A program made the position numbers and the translations under genes. A DNA stretch of 64,000 bases from Sphingomonas adhaesiva. Its GTDB lineage: Bacteria; Pseudomonadota; Alphaproteobacteria; Sphingomonadales; Sphingomonadaceae. Positions within the stretch are counted from its first letter, which is position 1. The number at the start of each line of letters is the position of its first letter. Shown here piece by piece: positions 1-8,546 of the stretch. The notes under the pieces are model-generated. The model was not told the DNA's origin. It saw only the letters and a program-made list of their open reading frames with translations, and ran no database searches. Location of the stretch: NCBI RefSeq assembly GCF_036946125.1, contig NZ_JAQIJT010000002.1, forward strand, positions 713,001 to 777,000, in the 5' to 3' direction.

Positions 1-1
1 T

Positions 2-610
2 TTCCTGGCGCTGCGACTCTATTCGGTGCTCGGCAAGCGCAGCGGGCACGAGCAGCCGCTGCCCAGGCCGGCCGACGAGCGCGCGGTGCCCCGCGCGGCC
101 ACCCGTACGGTCGACGTGACGCCGGAAGTGCGCGAGGTCGCGTTGCCCCCGTTCGACGGTGCGGCGGAAGCCGGACTGCGCCAAGTGGTGCAAGCGGAGC
201 CGGGGTTCGACGTCGCCCGTTTCGTGGAGGGCGCGAAATCGGCCTACCGCATGATCCTGGAGGCCTTCTGGCGCGGTGACGAGGAGGCATTGCGCGGGCT
301 CGTCACGTCCGACGTCCATGCCGCCTTCGCCGAAGCGATCGCCGCGCGCAAGGAGGCCGGGCACGTGCTCGACAACCGTCTGGTGTCGATCGAAAAGGCG
401 CATATCGCCGCGGCGGGGGTGCAGGGCGGAGAGGCGCGGATCACGATCCGTTTCGATGCCGATATCGCGGCGGTGACGCGCGATGCCGACGGCGATCTGG
501 TCGCCGGATCGACGACGGATGCGGTCGAGACGCACGACGTGTGGACCTTCGTCCGCACCGTGCGCAGCTCGGACCCCAACTGGCTGCTGGCGGACACCGA
601 CGAGGCGTAA
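2..610 (+). CDS. Tim44/TimA-domain protein (5' end outside window)
   Basis: The reading frame is open from the first bases of the window, and the residues before the GTG at 26 read FLALRLYSVLGKR, which looks like the end of an N-terminal membrane anchor. The gene therefore starts upstream, and the GTG at 26 is probably internal. About 200 residues are visible. The C-terminal ~130 residues (from FVEGAKSAYRMILEAFWRGD onward) fit the Tim44-like domain, with the usual pattern of a helix pair followed by a twisted sheet. Bacterial Tim44-like proteins are thought to be membrane-associated and of uncertain role. The next gene, mltA, follows 120 bp downstream on the same strand. A tim44-mltA-smr order is common in alphaproteobacteria. 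The family call is fairly confident; the function is not known. Confidence 0.75.
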   Translation, partial: FLALRLYSVLGKRSGHEQPLPRPADERAVPRAATRTVDVTPEVREVALPPFDGAAEAGLRQVVQAEPGFDVARFVEGAKSAYRMILEAFWRGDEEALRGLVTSDVHAAFAEAIAARKEAGHVLDNRLVSIEKAHIAAAGVQGGEARITIRFDADIAAVTRDADGDLVAGSTTDAVETHDVWTFVRTVRSSDPNWLLADTDEA

Positions 611-730
611 GAAGCGGTGCGGGCGGCCGCGCCGTACTTATCTCTCCCTTTCACGACGGTCCGGGGTGACGCGGTCCCGTCGCGTCCGTAAGGCTGCGCG
701 ATCGTTCAATTGCGCGAGGCCGGAAGTGGC

Positions 731-2074
731 ATGACGATAGCGGGAACAAGGGCGGGTTGGTCCGCGCTGGCGGGCGTGGTGTTGCTGGCCGGTTGCGTCG
801 GTCCGGGCGACGGCCCGCAGCGGCCGGCGATGCCGTCGACGCAGCCCGTCGGTCGGCCCGTCACCCGCACCCCGGCGCGCGACGTGCCGCAGCTTCACGT
901 TCCCGTGCGCCAGCCGGTCGCCTCGATACCTATGGCGGGCATGCCGGCGACGGCCACCCCGGGCGCGACCAATGCCGCCGCTGCCGGGATCGTGCCCGGT
1001 CCCGCCGCCGCCACGCTCCCGATCGAGGCCGATCAGGCCGCGCAGGCGCTGGCGGCATTTCGGATTTCCTGCCCCAGCCTCGTGCGGCGTAACGACGCCT
1101 CGGGACTGACGACGGGGGCGGACTGGCAGCCGGCCTGTGCCGCCGCGGCTCAGACGCCACCGGCGCAGGCCGCCGCCTTCTTCGCGCGCTGGTTCGAGCC
1201 GGTGCAGGTCGGTGACGGGCGCGCCTTCGCCACCGGCTATTACATCCCCGAAATCCCCGGATCGCTCGGCCCGCGGGCCGGCTCCGCGCCGATCTATGCG
1301 CGGCCGTCCGACCTGATCGACGTCGACCTCGGCACCTTCTCGCCCGCGCTGGCGGGCAAGAAGGTCCGCGGCAAGGTGAAGGGCAGCAACCTCGTCCCCT
1401 ATGATGACCGCACCGCCATCGAGGGGGGATCGCTGACCGGGCGCGCGCGCGTGCTCGGCTATGCCGACGATCCGGTCGAGCTGTTCTTCCTTCAGGTGCA
1501 GGGGTCGGGGCTGGTGCGGCTGCCCGATGGCGACGTGCTGCGCATCGGCTACGACAGCCAGAACGGTCGCGACTATACCGGAATCGGCGCCCTGATGAAG
1601 TCGCGCGGGCTGCTCGGGCCGGGGCAGGCATCGATGCAGGGGATCGTCGCCTGGCTCCATGCGCATCCGGACGAGGGGCGCGCGATCATGCGCGAGAACA
1701 AGAGCTACGTTTTCTTCCGCGAATTGTCGGGACCGCCGCTCGGCGCGCTGGGACTGCCGGTGAGTGGCGGCGCGACGGTCGCCGCGGACCCGGCGTTCGT
1801 TCCGCTGGGCGCGCCGATCTTTCTCTCGATGGACCGCACCGACGCCAACGGCATCTGGATCGCGCAGGATACCGGGGGCGCGATCAAGGGGGCGAACCGA
1901 GTCGACACGTTCTGGGGAGCGGGTGCCGATGCGCGCGCGATCGCGGGCGGGATGAGCGCGCGCGGCACCGCCTTCGTGCTGTTGCCGGTCGGCAGCTACG
2001 ATCGCTGGATCGCGCGCGGCGGAGCCGCAGGCGGAGCGGGGGGCGCGCGTGGCGGGTCGACGCCTCGGCCCTGA
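731..2074 (+). CDS. mltA: Membrane-bound lytic murein transglycosylase A
   Basis: MltA cleaves the glycan backbone of peptidoglycan, leaving 1,6-anhydro-muramyl ends, and acts from the inner face of the outer membrane. The ATG at 731 is preferred over the upstream in-frame TTG at 710 because it follows a GGAAG-type ribosome site and directly begins a lipoprotein signal ending in the lipobox LLAGC at about residue 22. An Ala/Pro-rich linker follows. The MltA domain holds GYYIPEIPGS and the stretch FFLQVQGSGLVRL. The C-terminal 3D domain has IAQDTGGAIKGANRVDTFWG, whose aspartate matches the catalytic acid of the family. The length (447 residues) is normal. Its 3' end overlaps the Smr gene by 26 bp, so the two are probably co-transcribed. 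Confidence 0.93.
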   Translation: MTIAGTRAGWSALAGVVLLAGCVGPGDGPQRPAMPSTQPVGRPVTRTPARDVPQLHVPVRQPVASIPMAGMPATATPGATNAAAAGIVPGPAAATLPIEADQAAQALAAFRISCPSLVRRNDASGLTTGADWQPACAAAAQTPPAQAAAFFARWFEPVQVGDGRAFATGYYIPEIPGSLGPRAGSAPIYARPSDLIDVDLGTFSPALAGKKVRGKVKGSNLVPYDDRTAIEGGSLTGRARVLGYADDPVELFFLQVQGSGLVRLPDGDVLRIGYDSQNGRDYTGIGALMKSRGLLGPGQASMQGIVAWLHAHPDEGRAIMRENKSYVFFRELSGPPLGALGLPVSGGATVAADPAFVPLGAPIFLSMDRTDANGIWIAQDTGGAIKGANRVDTFWGAGADARAIAGGMSARGTAFVLLPVGSYDRWIARGGAAGGAGGARGGSTPRP

Positions 2075-2603
2075 CGAGGAGGCGCTGTGGGCGCGGGTGC
2101 GCGCCACGGTGCGTGCGCTGCCCGGCCGGCGCAACGATCCGCTGCCGCCCGCCAAGGCTGCACCCGCGCCGGAGAAGAAGGTTAAGGTGGCGCCCGTGCG
2201 CGTCGCCGCGCCGGTTCGGCTGCCCCCGGCCAGGAAGCGTGAGCCGGGGCAGACGCTGGACGGCGGGTGGGACCGGCGGCTCGCGGGGGGTGTGGTGGCG
2301 CCCGATCGCATCATCGACCTGCACGGCCACACGCTCGCCTCCGCCCATGCCGCGCTGGATCATGGGCTCGCGCAGGCGGCGGCGGGGGGCGACCGCGTCA
2401 TCCTGCTGGTGACGGGCAAGCCGCCGCGTGCCGGGAGCGAGCGACCGCATGCCCGCGGTGCGATCCGCGCCTCGATCGAGGACTGGTTGCGGCTGTCGCG
2501 GCACGCCGGGGCGATCGCGGCGGTGCGCAATGCGCATCCGCGGCACGGCGGGGCAGGGGCGCTGTATATCGTCCTGCGTCGCCCGCGTGAGTCAAACTTT
2601 TAA
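2049..2603 (+). CDS. Smr/MutS2-C-terminal domain protein
   Basis: This is a 184-residue protein starting at a GTG inside the 3' end of mltA. The first ~85 residues are basic and Ala/Pro-rich without recognisable fold. The last ~95 residues are an Smr domain, with the diagnostic IDLHGHTLASAHAAL near residue 88, then VILLVTGKPP and a C-terminal GGAGALYIVLRR strand. Smr domains are nucleases or nucleic-acid binders found at the end of MutS2 and as stand-alone proteins. The stand-alone form after mltA is typical of alphaproteobacteria. The biological role here is unknown; recombination control or RNA quality control are possibilities from other Smr proteins. Confidence 0.85.
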   Translation: MAGRRLGPDEEALWARVRATVRALPGRRNDPLPPAKAAPAPEKKVKVAPVRVAAPVRLPPARKREPGQTLDGGWDRRLAGGVVAPDRIIDLHGHTLASAHAALDHGLAQAAAGGDRVILLVTGKPPRAGSERPHARGAIRASIEDWLRLSRHAGAIAAVRNAHPRHGGAGALYIVLRRPRESNF

Positions 2604-2668
2604 CCCCTGGCTGCGACTGTCGCGCCGGCCGCGGATGGTTCGCGGTCACGGGGGAATACGGCAGCATA

Positions 2669-4336
2669 ATGCAGAGCGATGCGTCAGCGAAACGCACGGC
2701 GGGGGGCCGTGTGCTATGGGGTGTCGCCGTCGTGGGGCTGGGGGCGGCGATGCTGTCGTGCGCCGCCGGCGGCGGGCACCATATCGCGTTCGTGGCGCTG
2801 GCGATCGTCACGATGCTGGCGCTGGGCGGCTGGGCGATCACGCAGCGCCGGCTGGGGCGCGTGATGTCGGGTACGCAGGCCGCGGCGTCGCGGCTGGACG
2901 CGGCCACGGGGGGCGACCTGGCCAGCGAGGCGCCGGCGTCGACGCACGACGCGCTGCCGCGGCTCGCCTTTGCGATGGAAACGCTGTTCGACGGACTGTG
3001 CCGCGACATGGAGGAAGTGACCGGGCGCGCCGCGCGCGACCCGGTGACGGGGCTCGCCAGCCGCGCATTCTTCCGCAACGAGGCGGAGACGCTGCTGGAC
3101 GATGCGCCGGAAGAGGTGACCGCAGCGCTCTTCTTCATCGACCTCGACCGTTTCAAGGTCATCAACGACACCCGCGGGCACGCCTGCGGCGACAAATTGC
3201 TGGCGAAGGTGGCGGAGCGGCTGCGCGTGGTGGCGAGCACCGCGTGCGGCGATGGTGCGCTCGTAGGGCGGCTGGCGGGGGACGAATTCACCCTGCTGTG
3301 CCCCGGGATCGATGCGCCCGACCATATCCGGTCGATCGGCGACAGTATCGTCGCGACGCTGGGGGCACCGTTCACGATCGACGATGCGATGATCTCGATC
3401 GGCGCCTCGGTCGGTGTGGCGCAGCGGCCGCAGCACGGGCTGACGCTGCACGAACTGATGGGCGCGGCGGACGCGGCGATGTATCGGTCGAAGGCGGCGG
3501 GGCGCGCGCGCGTATCCAGCTTCGACGCGGGACTGGCGGCGGAGTTGACCGATCGCGACCGGCTGGACCAGGATCTCCGCGGCGCGGTGCGGCGCGACGA
3601 ATTCGCGCTGGTGTTCCAGCCGCAGGTGTCGCTGCGCGACGGCGCGCTCGTCACCAGCGAGGCGCTGTTGCGGTGGCGGCACCCGACGCTGGGATTGCGC
3701 CCGGCGGCGGCGTTCCTGGCGCGGGCCGAACAGACCGGGCAGATGGCGGCGATCGGCGACTGGGTGGCGTCGAGCGTCGCGGCCGCGGCGGCGCGCTGGC
3801 ACCGGCTGGGGCGGCCGGGGCGCGTCGCGCTGAACGTCGCGCAGCAGCAGGTGGAGGACGTGACGTTCTTCGACCGGCTGAGCGAGGCGTTCTCACGCGC
3901 GCAGGTGCCGCTCGACCGGCTGGAGCTGGAGCTGGCGGAGGGGGTGGCGATGCAATGCCCGCCCGCGGCGCTCGACATGCTGGAGGCGCTGCGGAGCGCC
4001 GGGGCGAGCGTGACGGTGGACGATTTCGGCGCCGGCGATTCGAACGTCCAGCGGCTGCGCGCGCTGCCGATGGACCGGATCAAGCTGGACCGCGCGCTGG
4101 TGCGCGACGTGGCGAGCGACGCCGATGCGCGCACCATCCTGCAGGCGCTGGTCGGGCTGGTGCACGGCCTCGGCTGCGAGGCGGTGGCCGAGGGCGTCGA
4201 GACGGCGGCGCAGATCGACGTGCTGCGCGTGATCGGTTGCGACGCGGTGCAGGGCTATGCGGTCGCTCACCCAATGGACGAAGGCGCGCTGGAGGCGTGG
4301 ATCGCCGGCGCTACACGTTTCGCACGCGCCGGATGA
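2669..4336 (+). CDS. Bifunctional GGDEF/EAL cyclic-di-GMP signalling protein
   Basis: This 555-residue inner-membrane protein has two N-terminal membrane segments (about residues 14-34 and 36-56), a short cytoplasmic linker, a GGDEF domain (about 130-285) and an EAL domain (about 300-545). The GGDEF signature reads RLAGDEF, i.e. AGDEF instead of GGDEF, with the metal and nucleotide residues of FIDLDRFKVIND present; AGDEF variants can be active. The EAL half looks complete: SEALLRWRHP, the asparagine in ALNVAQQQ, VDDFGAGDSN, MDRIKLDR and AEGVET. It could therefore make or degrade c-di-GMP, and phosphodiesterase activity is the safer guess. It has no recognisable sensor domain. Its last 26 bp overlap the end of the convergent dapE gene. 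Confidence 0.9.
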   Translation: MQSDASAKRTAGGRVLWGVAVVGLGAAMLSCAAGGGHHIAFVALAIVTMLALGGWAITQRRLGRVMSGTQAAASRLDAATGGDLASEAPASTHDALPRLAFAMETLFDGLCRDMEEVTGRAARDPVTGLASRAFFRNEAETLLDDAPEEVTAALFFIDLDRFKVINDTRGHACGDKLLAKVAERLRVVASTACGDGALVGRLAGDEFTLLCPGIDAPDHIRSIGDSIVATLGAPFTIDDAMISIGASVGVAQRPQHGLTLHELMGAADAAMYRSKAAGRARVSSFDAGLAAELTDRDRLDQDLRGAVRRDEFALVFQPQVSLRDGALVTSEALLRWRHPTLGLRPAAAFLARAEQTGQMAAIGDWVASSVAAAAARWHRLGRPGRVALNVAQQQVEDVTFFDRLSEAFSRAQVPLDRLELELAEGVAMQCPPAALDMLEALRSAGASVTVDDFGAGDSNVQRLRALPMDRIKLDRALVRDVASDADARTILQALVGLVHGLGCEAVAEGVETAAQIDVLRVIGCDAVQGYAVAHPMDEGALEAWIAGATRFARAG

Positions 4337-5433
4337 CCGCGGCATAGATCGCGGTCAGCTGCGCCAGATCGGCGATGGCGACCGCCTCGTCGGTCTTGTG
4401 CATCGTGGCGTTGAGCAGGCCGAATTCCACCACCGGGCACACGGCACGCAGGAAGCGCGCATCGGACGTACCGCCGGTGGTCGACAGGTCCGGGACGCGG
4501 CCGGTCACTTCCTGGATCGCGGCGGAGACCAGCGCCGAGAGCGCCCCGGGCTCGGTCAGGAACGCCTCGCCCGAAATGCGCGGGGTGACGATCGCGTCGG
4601 GGGCATGCTCGCGGACGATGTCGGTGATGCGCGCCGCCAGTTCGTCGCCCCGGTGCAGGTCGTTGAAGCGGATGCTGATCCGTGCGGAGGCGTGCGCGGG
4701 GATCACGTTGGTGGCCGCGTTGCCGACGGTGATGTCGGTGATCTCCAGGTTCGACGGCTGGAACCAGTCGCTACCCTGGTCCAGCACCAGCGCGTCGAGT
4801 GCGGCAAGCGCCGCCACCAGCCGCGGGATCGGATTGTCCGCCAGGTGGGGGTAGGCGACGTGACCCTGCCGGCCGGGCACGTCGATCCAGATGTTGACCG
4901 AGCCGCGCCGCCCGATCTTCACCATGTCGCCGAGCGCGTGGACCGATGTGGGCTCCCCGACGAGGCACAGGTCGGGCGCGATGCCGCGCGCGCGCATCCG
5001 CTCGATCAGCGACACGGTGCCGAAGGTCGCGGGGCCTTCCTCGTCCCCGGTGATGATGAGGGTGAGGGGGCCGGTATCGCCCGCCTGCGCCACCGCCGCG
5101 ACGAAGGCCGCGATCGCGCCCTTCATGTCGACCGCGCCGCGTCCGTGGAGCAGGTCGCCGCGCACATCGGGGACGAACGCGCCCGCGGTCCAGCCCTCGC
5201 CTGCGGGCACGACGTCGACATGGCCGGCGAAGGCGAGATGCGTGCCCGTCCCGCCGCGGGTGGCGAGCAGATTCTCGACCGGGCCATCGGGCGCCCCGCC
5301 GGCGACGAATCGCTCCACCGCGAAGCCGAGGGGAACCAGCGCCGCCTCCAGTACGTCGAACACGCGGCCGCGCGCGGGGGGTGACACTTTCCGCCGCGAT
5401 CAGGTCGCAGGCGAGCGGCAGGACGTCGGTCAT
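4311..5433 (-). CDS. dapE: Succinyl-diaminopimelate desuccinylase, with apparent frameshift
   Basis: DapE hydrolyses N-succinyl-LL-diaminopimelate in lysine and peptidoglycan precursor synthesis. It is a two-zinc M20 peptidase-family enzyme. Metal-ligand regions are clear: AFAGHVDVVPAGEGW, GRGAVDMKGAIAAF and ITGDEEGPA. The native N-terminus (MTDVLPLACDLIAAESVTP) is encoded from the ATG at 5433, but the rest (ARGRVFDVLEAALVPLGF onward) lies in another frame. The switch falls at a run of six G on the plus strand, 5376-5381; removing one base restores a continuous protein of about 374 residues. As written, translation could only restart at a GTG at 5387, losing about 16 residues. Because dapE is normally essential, a sequencing error in the homopolymer is the likeliest reading. 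Its start is only 14 bp from the divergent cupin gene. Confidence 0.88.
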
Positions 5434-5447
5434 GGAAGGGAGGCCTC

Positions 5448-5879
5448 ATGCCCAGGATTGATGTGGAGCGTGTCGAGCGCGCCGTCGGCAGCGACTATCC
5501 CGCGCCGTTCGTGGAGGCGGCGTCGAACCGCGTGGTGCGCGACCTGTCGGCGGCGGGCGGGCTGACGGACTTCGTCGCGACGCATGTGGTGGTGCCGCCC
5601 GGCGGCTGGTCGTCGCAGCGGCATTGGCATGAGGGCGAGGACGAGATCGTGCTGGTCGTCGCGGGCGAGGCGGTGCTGGTCGACGACGACGGCGCGCATC
5701 CGATGCGCAGCGGCGACGTGGCGGTCTTCCGCAAGGGGGAGGCGAACGCGCACCATTTGCGCAACGAGAGCGATCGGCCCTGCGTGCTGTTCGCGGTCAG
5801 CCTGCCCGAGCGCTCGACGGTCCATTATCCCGATATCGCGATGCGCTGGCACCCCGAAGAGGGTTATGCCGCGGAGTGA
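5448..5879 (+). CDS. Cupin-domain protein
   Basis: This is a 143-residue single-domain cupin. Metal-binding cupin motif 1 is seen around residues 52-75 (GGWSSQRHWHEGEDEIVLVV, with two His and a Glu), and motif 2 around 84-104 (MRSGDVAVFRKGEANAHHL). Such small cupins bind a metal and often a sugar or small acid; the substrate cannot be told from sequence. A strong ribosome site (GGAAGGGAGG) precedes the ATG. The gene starts 14 bp from the dapE start on the other strand, so the promoters of both must lie within each other's coding region. Confidence 0.8.
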   Translation: MPRIDVERVERAVGSDYPAPFVEAASNRVVRDLSAAGGLTDFVATHVVVPPGGWSSQRHWHEGEDEIVLVVAGEAVLVDDDGAHPMRSGDVAVFRKGEANAHHLRNESDRPCVLFAVSLPERSTVHYPDIAMRWHPEEGYAAE

Positions 5880-5895
5880 CCGATCCACCGTCCGA

Positions 5896-6573
5896 TCACT
5901 GTCCGGCGGGCTGTTCGAACTTCTCGATCACCCAATCCTCCGCCTGCGCCGCGGCGATCCAGTCCTGCATGAACGGATGGCGCAGGACCGCGGCGATATA
6001 GGCGGCGGCGAAGCGGGGCGTGGGAAGCGAGTAGGTGACGATCCGGGTGCAGACCGGCGCGAACATGATGTCGGCCGCGCCGAACTCGCCGAACAGGAAG
6101 TCGCCCGCCCCATCGGCGCCGCCGCCGAACCGGGCGCGCGCCTGCGCCCACAGCTCGAAAATGCGCGACAGATCGGCCAGCACGTCGTCGTCGGGCGCCA
6201 CGGGGGCATAGACCTGGCGGATATTCATGCTGTGCCTGCGGCGCAGCGCGACGAAGCTGGAGTGCATCTCCGCCGCCATCGACCGCGCCATCGCGCGCGC
6301 AGCGTCATCGGCCGGCCAGAAGCGCTCGCGCCCGACCTTGTCGGCGAGATAGTCGACGATCGCCAGACTGTCCCACACCACCGCATCGCCATCCCACAGG
6401 ATCGGGACCTTGCCGGAGGACGGGGCGAACTCCGCGCCCTCGCGCCGCTTGTCCCATTCCTCGTCGTAGAGCGGCACCACCACCTCCTCGAACAGCAGCC
6501 CCGACTGGCGGCAGGCGAGCCAGCCACGGAGCGACCATGAGGAATAGGCCTTGTTGCCGATGATGAGTTTCAT
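5896..6573 (-). CDS. Glutathione S-transferase family protein
   Basis: This 225-residue cytosolic protein has a thioredoxin-like N-terminal domain starting MKLIIGNKAYSSWSLRGWL. The Ser pair at residues 11-12 sits where the catalytic serine or cysteine of GSTs lies, and the glutathione-contact segment is GKVPILWDGDAVVWDSLAI. The rest is the all-helical GST C-terminal domain. It resembles the YfcF-type branch found in proteobacteria. The electrophile substrate is unknown. It converges with the cupin gene, with a 16 bp gap between stop codons. Confidence 0.85.
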   Translation of the reverse strand: MKLIIGNKAYSSWSLRGWLACRQSGLLFEEVVVPLYDEEWDKRREGAEFAPSSGKVPILWDGDAVVWDSLAIVDYLADKVGRERFWPADDAARAMARSMAAEMHSSFVALRRRHSMNIRQVYAPVAPDDDVLADLSRIFELWAQARARFGGGADGAGDFLFGEFGAADIMFAPVCTRIVTYSLPTPRFAAAYIAAVLRHPFMQDWIAAAQAEDWVIEKFEQPAGQ

Positions 6574-6717
6574 GCGCCCGGTGTAGCGTCATCGGGGCGC
6601 AGGGCAACGTGTGACCGCGCGTTTAACCGGGTTCCTCCACCCCGCGGCAAAGGAGCGTGCGCTACACCGGCAGGATCGCACCATCGGGGTGCGACGATCC
6701 TGTTTCGGGGAGCGTCC

Positions 6718-6867
6718 ATGACCTGCACCGCCGACCTGTCGTCCTCCACGCCCGTCTACGTCCGCGCACCGACCTTCGTCTTCGAACGTCCGCTTGCCGG
6801 CGCGAGCCGCTCGGAAGCGCTGCGGCTGCGCATCGCCGCCGCACGCGAGGCGCACGCGCTGCGCTGA
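6718..6867 (+). CDS. Small protein, 49 residues, unknown
   Basis: An ATG at 6718 preceded by a good ribosome site (GGGGAG about 6 bases upstream) opens a 49-codon frame ending at TGA 6865-6867. The product has no membrane segment. Its N-terminal half is Ser/Thr/Val-rich (residues 1-25) and its C-terminal half is predicted helical and basic (SEALRLRIAAAREAHALR). I do not recognise a family. The ribosome site, and the fit of the frame between a divergent GST gene and a convergent secreted protein, are the main reasons to list it. Confidence 0.45.
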   Translation: MTCTADLSSSTPVYVRAPTFVFERPLAGASRSEALRLRIAAAREAHALR

Positions 6868-6874
6868 CGGCGCG

Positions 6875-7789
6875 TCAGCGCGCCTCCGGGATCGCTGACA
6901 TGCAGCGGTCCAGCCGTGCCTGCCCGCCCCAGCGTTCGAACTGGGCGCGGGTAGCGGCTGTGACGCTGGCACCGCTCAACGGGCGCGCGATGCGGTTGGC
7001 AGTACCGGGCAGCAGCAGGATGATGCTGCGCGGTGCCTGGAAGCGAGCGACCGCATCGCGATAGTTCGCCGGGCGCTCGCTGTCCGGCAGGCCGTTCAGC
7101 GTCCGGTTCATCGCGACCGATGCCTCGCCCAGTTCGTTCGTCGGCCCCTTGTCGCCGACCAGGCCATAGGCTATGCGCCGCGATTGCAGCGTCATCGCCA
7201 CCACCGGCGTGCGGTTGTCGGCGCCGCGTGCTGCGAACTCGGTCCGGCCGGACGGCAGGACCAGCGCGTTGACATCCAGTGCATCGAGCCACTTCGCCTG
7301 CGCGCAATCCCCGTCGCGCGCATGGCCGCCGTCTACCGCGACCTCCGAGGTCTTCGACACCAGATAGCGGTCGGCGTCGAGGCATGGCTTGCCGGTACGA
7401 CGATCCTTCTCGATCACGCCGGGCAGCAGTGCCTGCCATGTCGCGGGGAGAGGAAATCCCGCGGCGGCCAGCCGGCGGAACGTCGCCACCTTGTCCGGTA
7501 CTCCGTTGCGCATCGCGTTGGCGATGTTGTTGATCGCGAGGCGCTGTGCGGTGGGATCGTCGGCGTGGTAGGAGATGCGCGTACCGTCGGTATTCACCTT
7601 CAGCGTGCTGACAAAGATCAGCGCGCGCGCACCGCCCGCGTCCGGAACTGCCTCATAGACCTGCACCCGCCGCGTTCCGCCTTCGTCGGCACGGGTGAAG
7701 GCGGGCGCAACGCGGCACGTCTGCGCGGCGACGGACTGGAACGGGAGCATAATGAGCGCGAACGTGGCGGCGAGCTTGGCGACAGGCAT
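6875..7789 (-). CDS. Secreted GH75-like (fungal chitosanase-type) protein
   Basis: The ATG at 7789 has a GGAGA ribosome site and opens a Sec signal peptide (hydrophobic to about residue 20, cleavage after SVAA) giving a 304-residue precursor. The C-terminal half carries VGDKGPTNELGEASVAM at about residues 211-227. This matches the Asp...Glu signature of glycoside hydrolase family 75 chitosanases, with D213 and E222 as candidate catalytic acids. The upstream segment GKPCLDADRYLVSKTSEVA also fits the family pattern. A periplasmic or secreted glycan hydrolase is inferred; chitosan itself may not be the natural substrate. The protein is longer at its N-terminus than a minimal GH75 domain. The family call rests on motif recognition only. 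Confidence 0.6.
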   Translation of the reverse strand: MPVAKLAATFALIMLPFQSVAAQTCRVAPAFTRADEGGTRRVQVYEAVPDAGGARALIFVSTLKVNTDGTRISYHADDPTAQRLAINNIANAMRNGVPDKVATFRRLAAAGFPLPATWQALLPGVIEKDRRTGKPCLDADRYLVSKTSEVAVDGGHARDGDCAQAKWLDALDVNALVLPSGRTEFAARGADNRTPVVAMTLQSRRIAYGLVGDKGPTNELGEASVAMNRTLNGLPDSERPANYRDAVARFQAPRSIILLLPGTANRIARPLSGASVTAATRAQFERWGGQARLDRCMSAIPEAR

Positions 7790-7880
7790 CGTACGTCTCC
7801 GGCGAAGGGTGACACGGTGCGACTCGTTCGGGCTTTTCGTCAGGATACGCCGCACGATGCCGGCGCGAAAGTCTCTGCGC

Positions 7881-8546
7881 CTAGCCGATCGCCTCGATCA
7901 CCGCGGCGCGCAGCTCCGGGATGCCCATCCCCGTTTCCGAGGAGGTGACGATCAGGTCTGGGTGCGCCGCGGCGCGCTTGCGCGCCTCCGCCTGGGTCGC
8001 GGCAACGGTGTCGGCCAGGTCGCTCGCCTTCACCTTGTCCGCTTTGGTCATGACCAGGCGATAACCGACCGCGGCGCGGTCGAGCATCTCCAGCACCTCG
8101 CGGTCGACGTCCTTGATGCCGTGGCGGCTGTCGATCAGCACCAGTGCGCGCTTCAGCACCTGCCGCCCGCGCAGATAGTCGTTCACCAGGAAGCGCCACT
8201 TCTTGACCATGTCCTTGGGGGCCTTGGCGAAGCCGTAGCCGGGCATGTCGACGAGGCGGAAGACGATGGGGCCGCCCTGTTCGTTGCCCCCGACGTCGAA
8301 GAAGTTCAATTCCTGCGTGCGCCCCGGCGTGACCGAGGTACGCGCCAGCGCCTTGCGCCCTGCCAGCGCGTTCAGCAGCGACGACTTTCCGACGTTGGAG
8401 CGGCCGGCGAAGGCGATCTCCGGTGCCTGTGCGGGCGGCAGGAAGTTCAGCGCGGGCGCCGACTTCAGGAAGTCGATACGCCCGGCGAACACCTTGCGCG
8501 CCGCCTCGATCTGGTCGTCGGTGAAGACGGGTTCGGCGTCGGTCAC
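7881..8546 (-). CDS. engB: Ribosome biogenesis GTP-binding protein EngB (YihA/YsxC)
   Basis: This is a 221-residue TRAFAC GTPase needed for assembly of the large ribosomal subunit. G1 is GRSNVGKSSLLNA (about 48-60), G2 lies in TSVTPGRTQ, G3 is DMPGYGFA, and G4 is TKAD near residue 150. The start is a GTG at 8546 that overlaps the yidC stop in a GTGA arrangement, implying translational coupling. It is the last gene of the rpmH-rnpA-yidD-yidC-engB run, linking ribosome assembly to membrane protein insertion. Confidence 0.95.
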   Translation of the reverse strand: MTDAEPVFTDDQIEAARKVFAGRIDFLKSAPALNFLPPAQAPEIAFAGRSNVGKSSLLNALAGRKALARTSVTPGRTQELNFFDVGGNEQGGPIVFRLVDMPGYGFAKAPKDMVKKWRFLVNDYLRGRQVLKRALVLIDSRHGIKDVDREVLEMLDRAAVGYRLVMTKADKVKASDLADTVAATQAEARKRAAAHPDLIVTSSETGMGIPELRAAVIEAIG

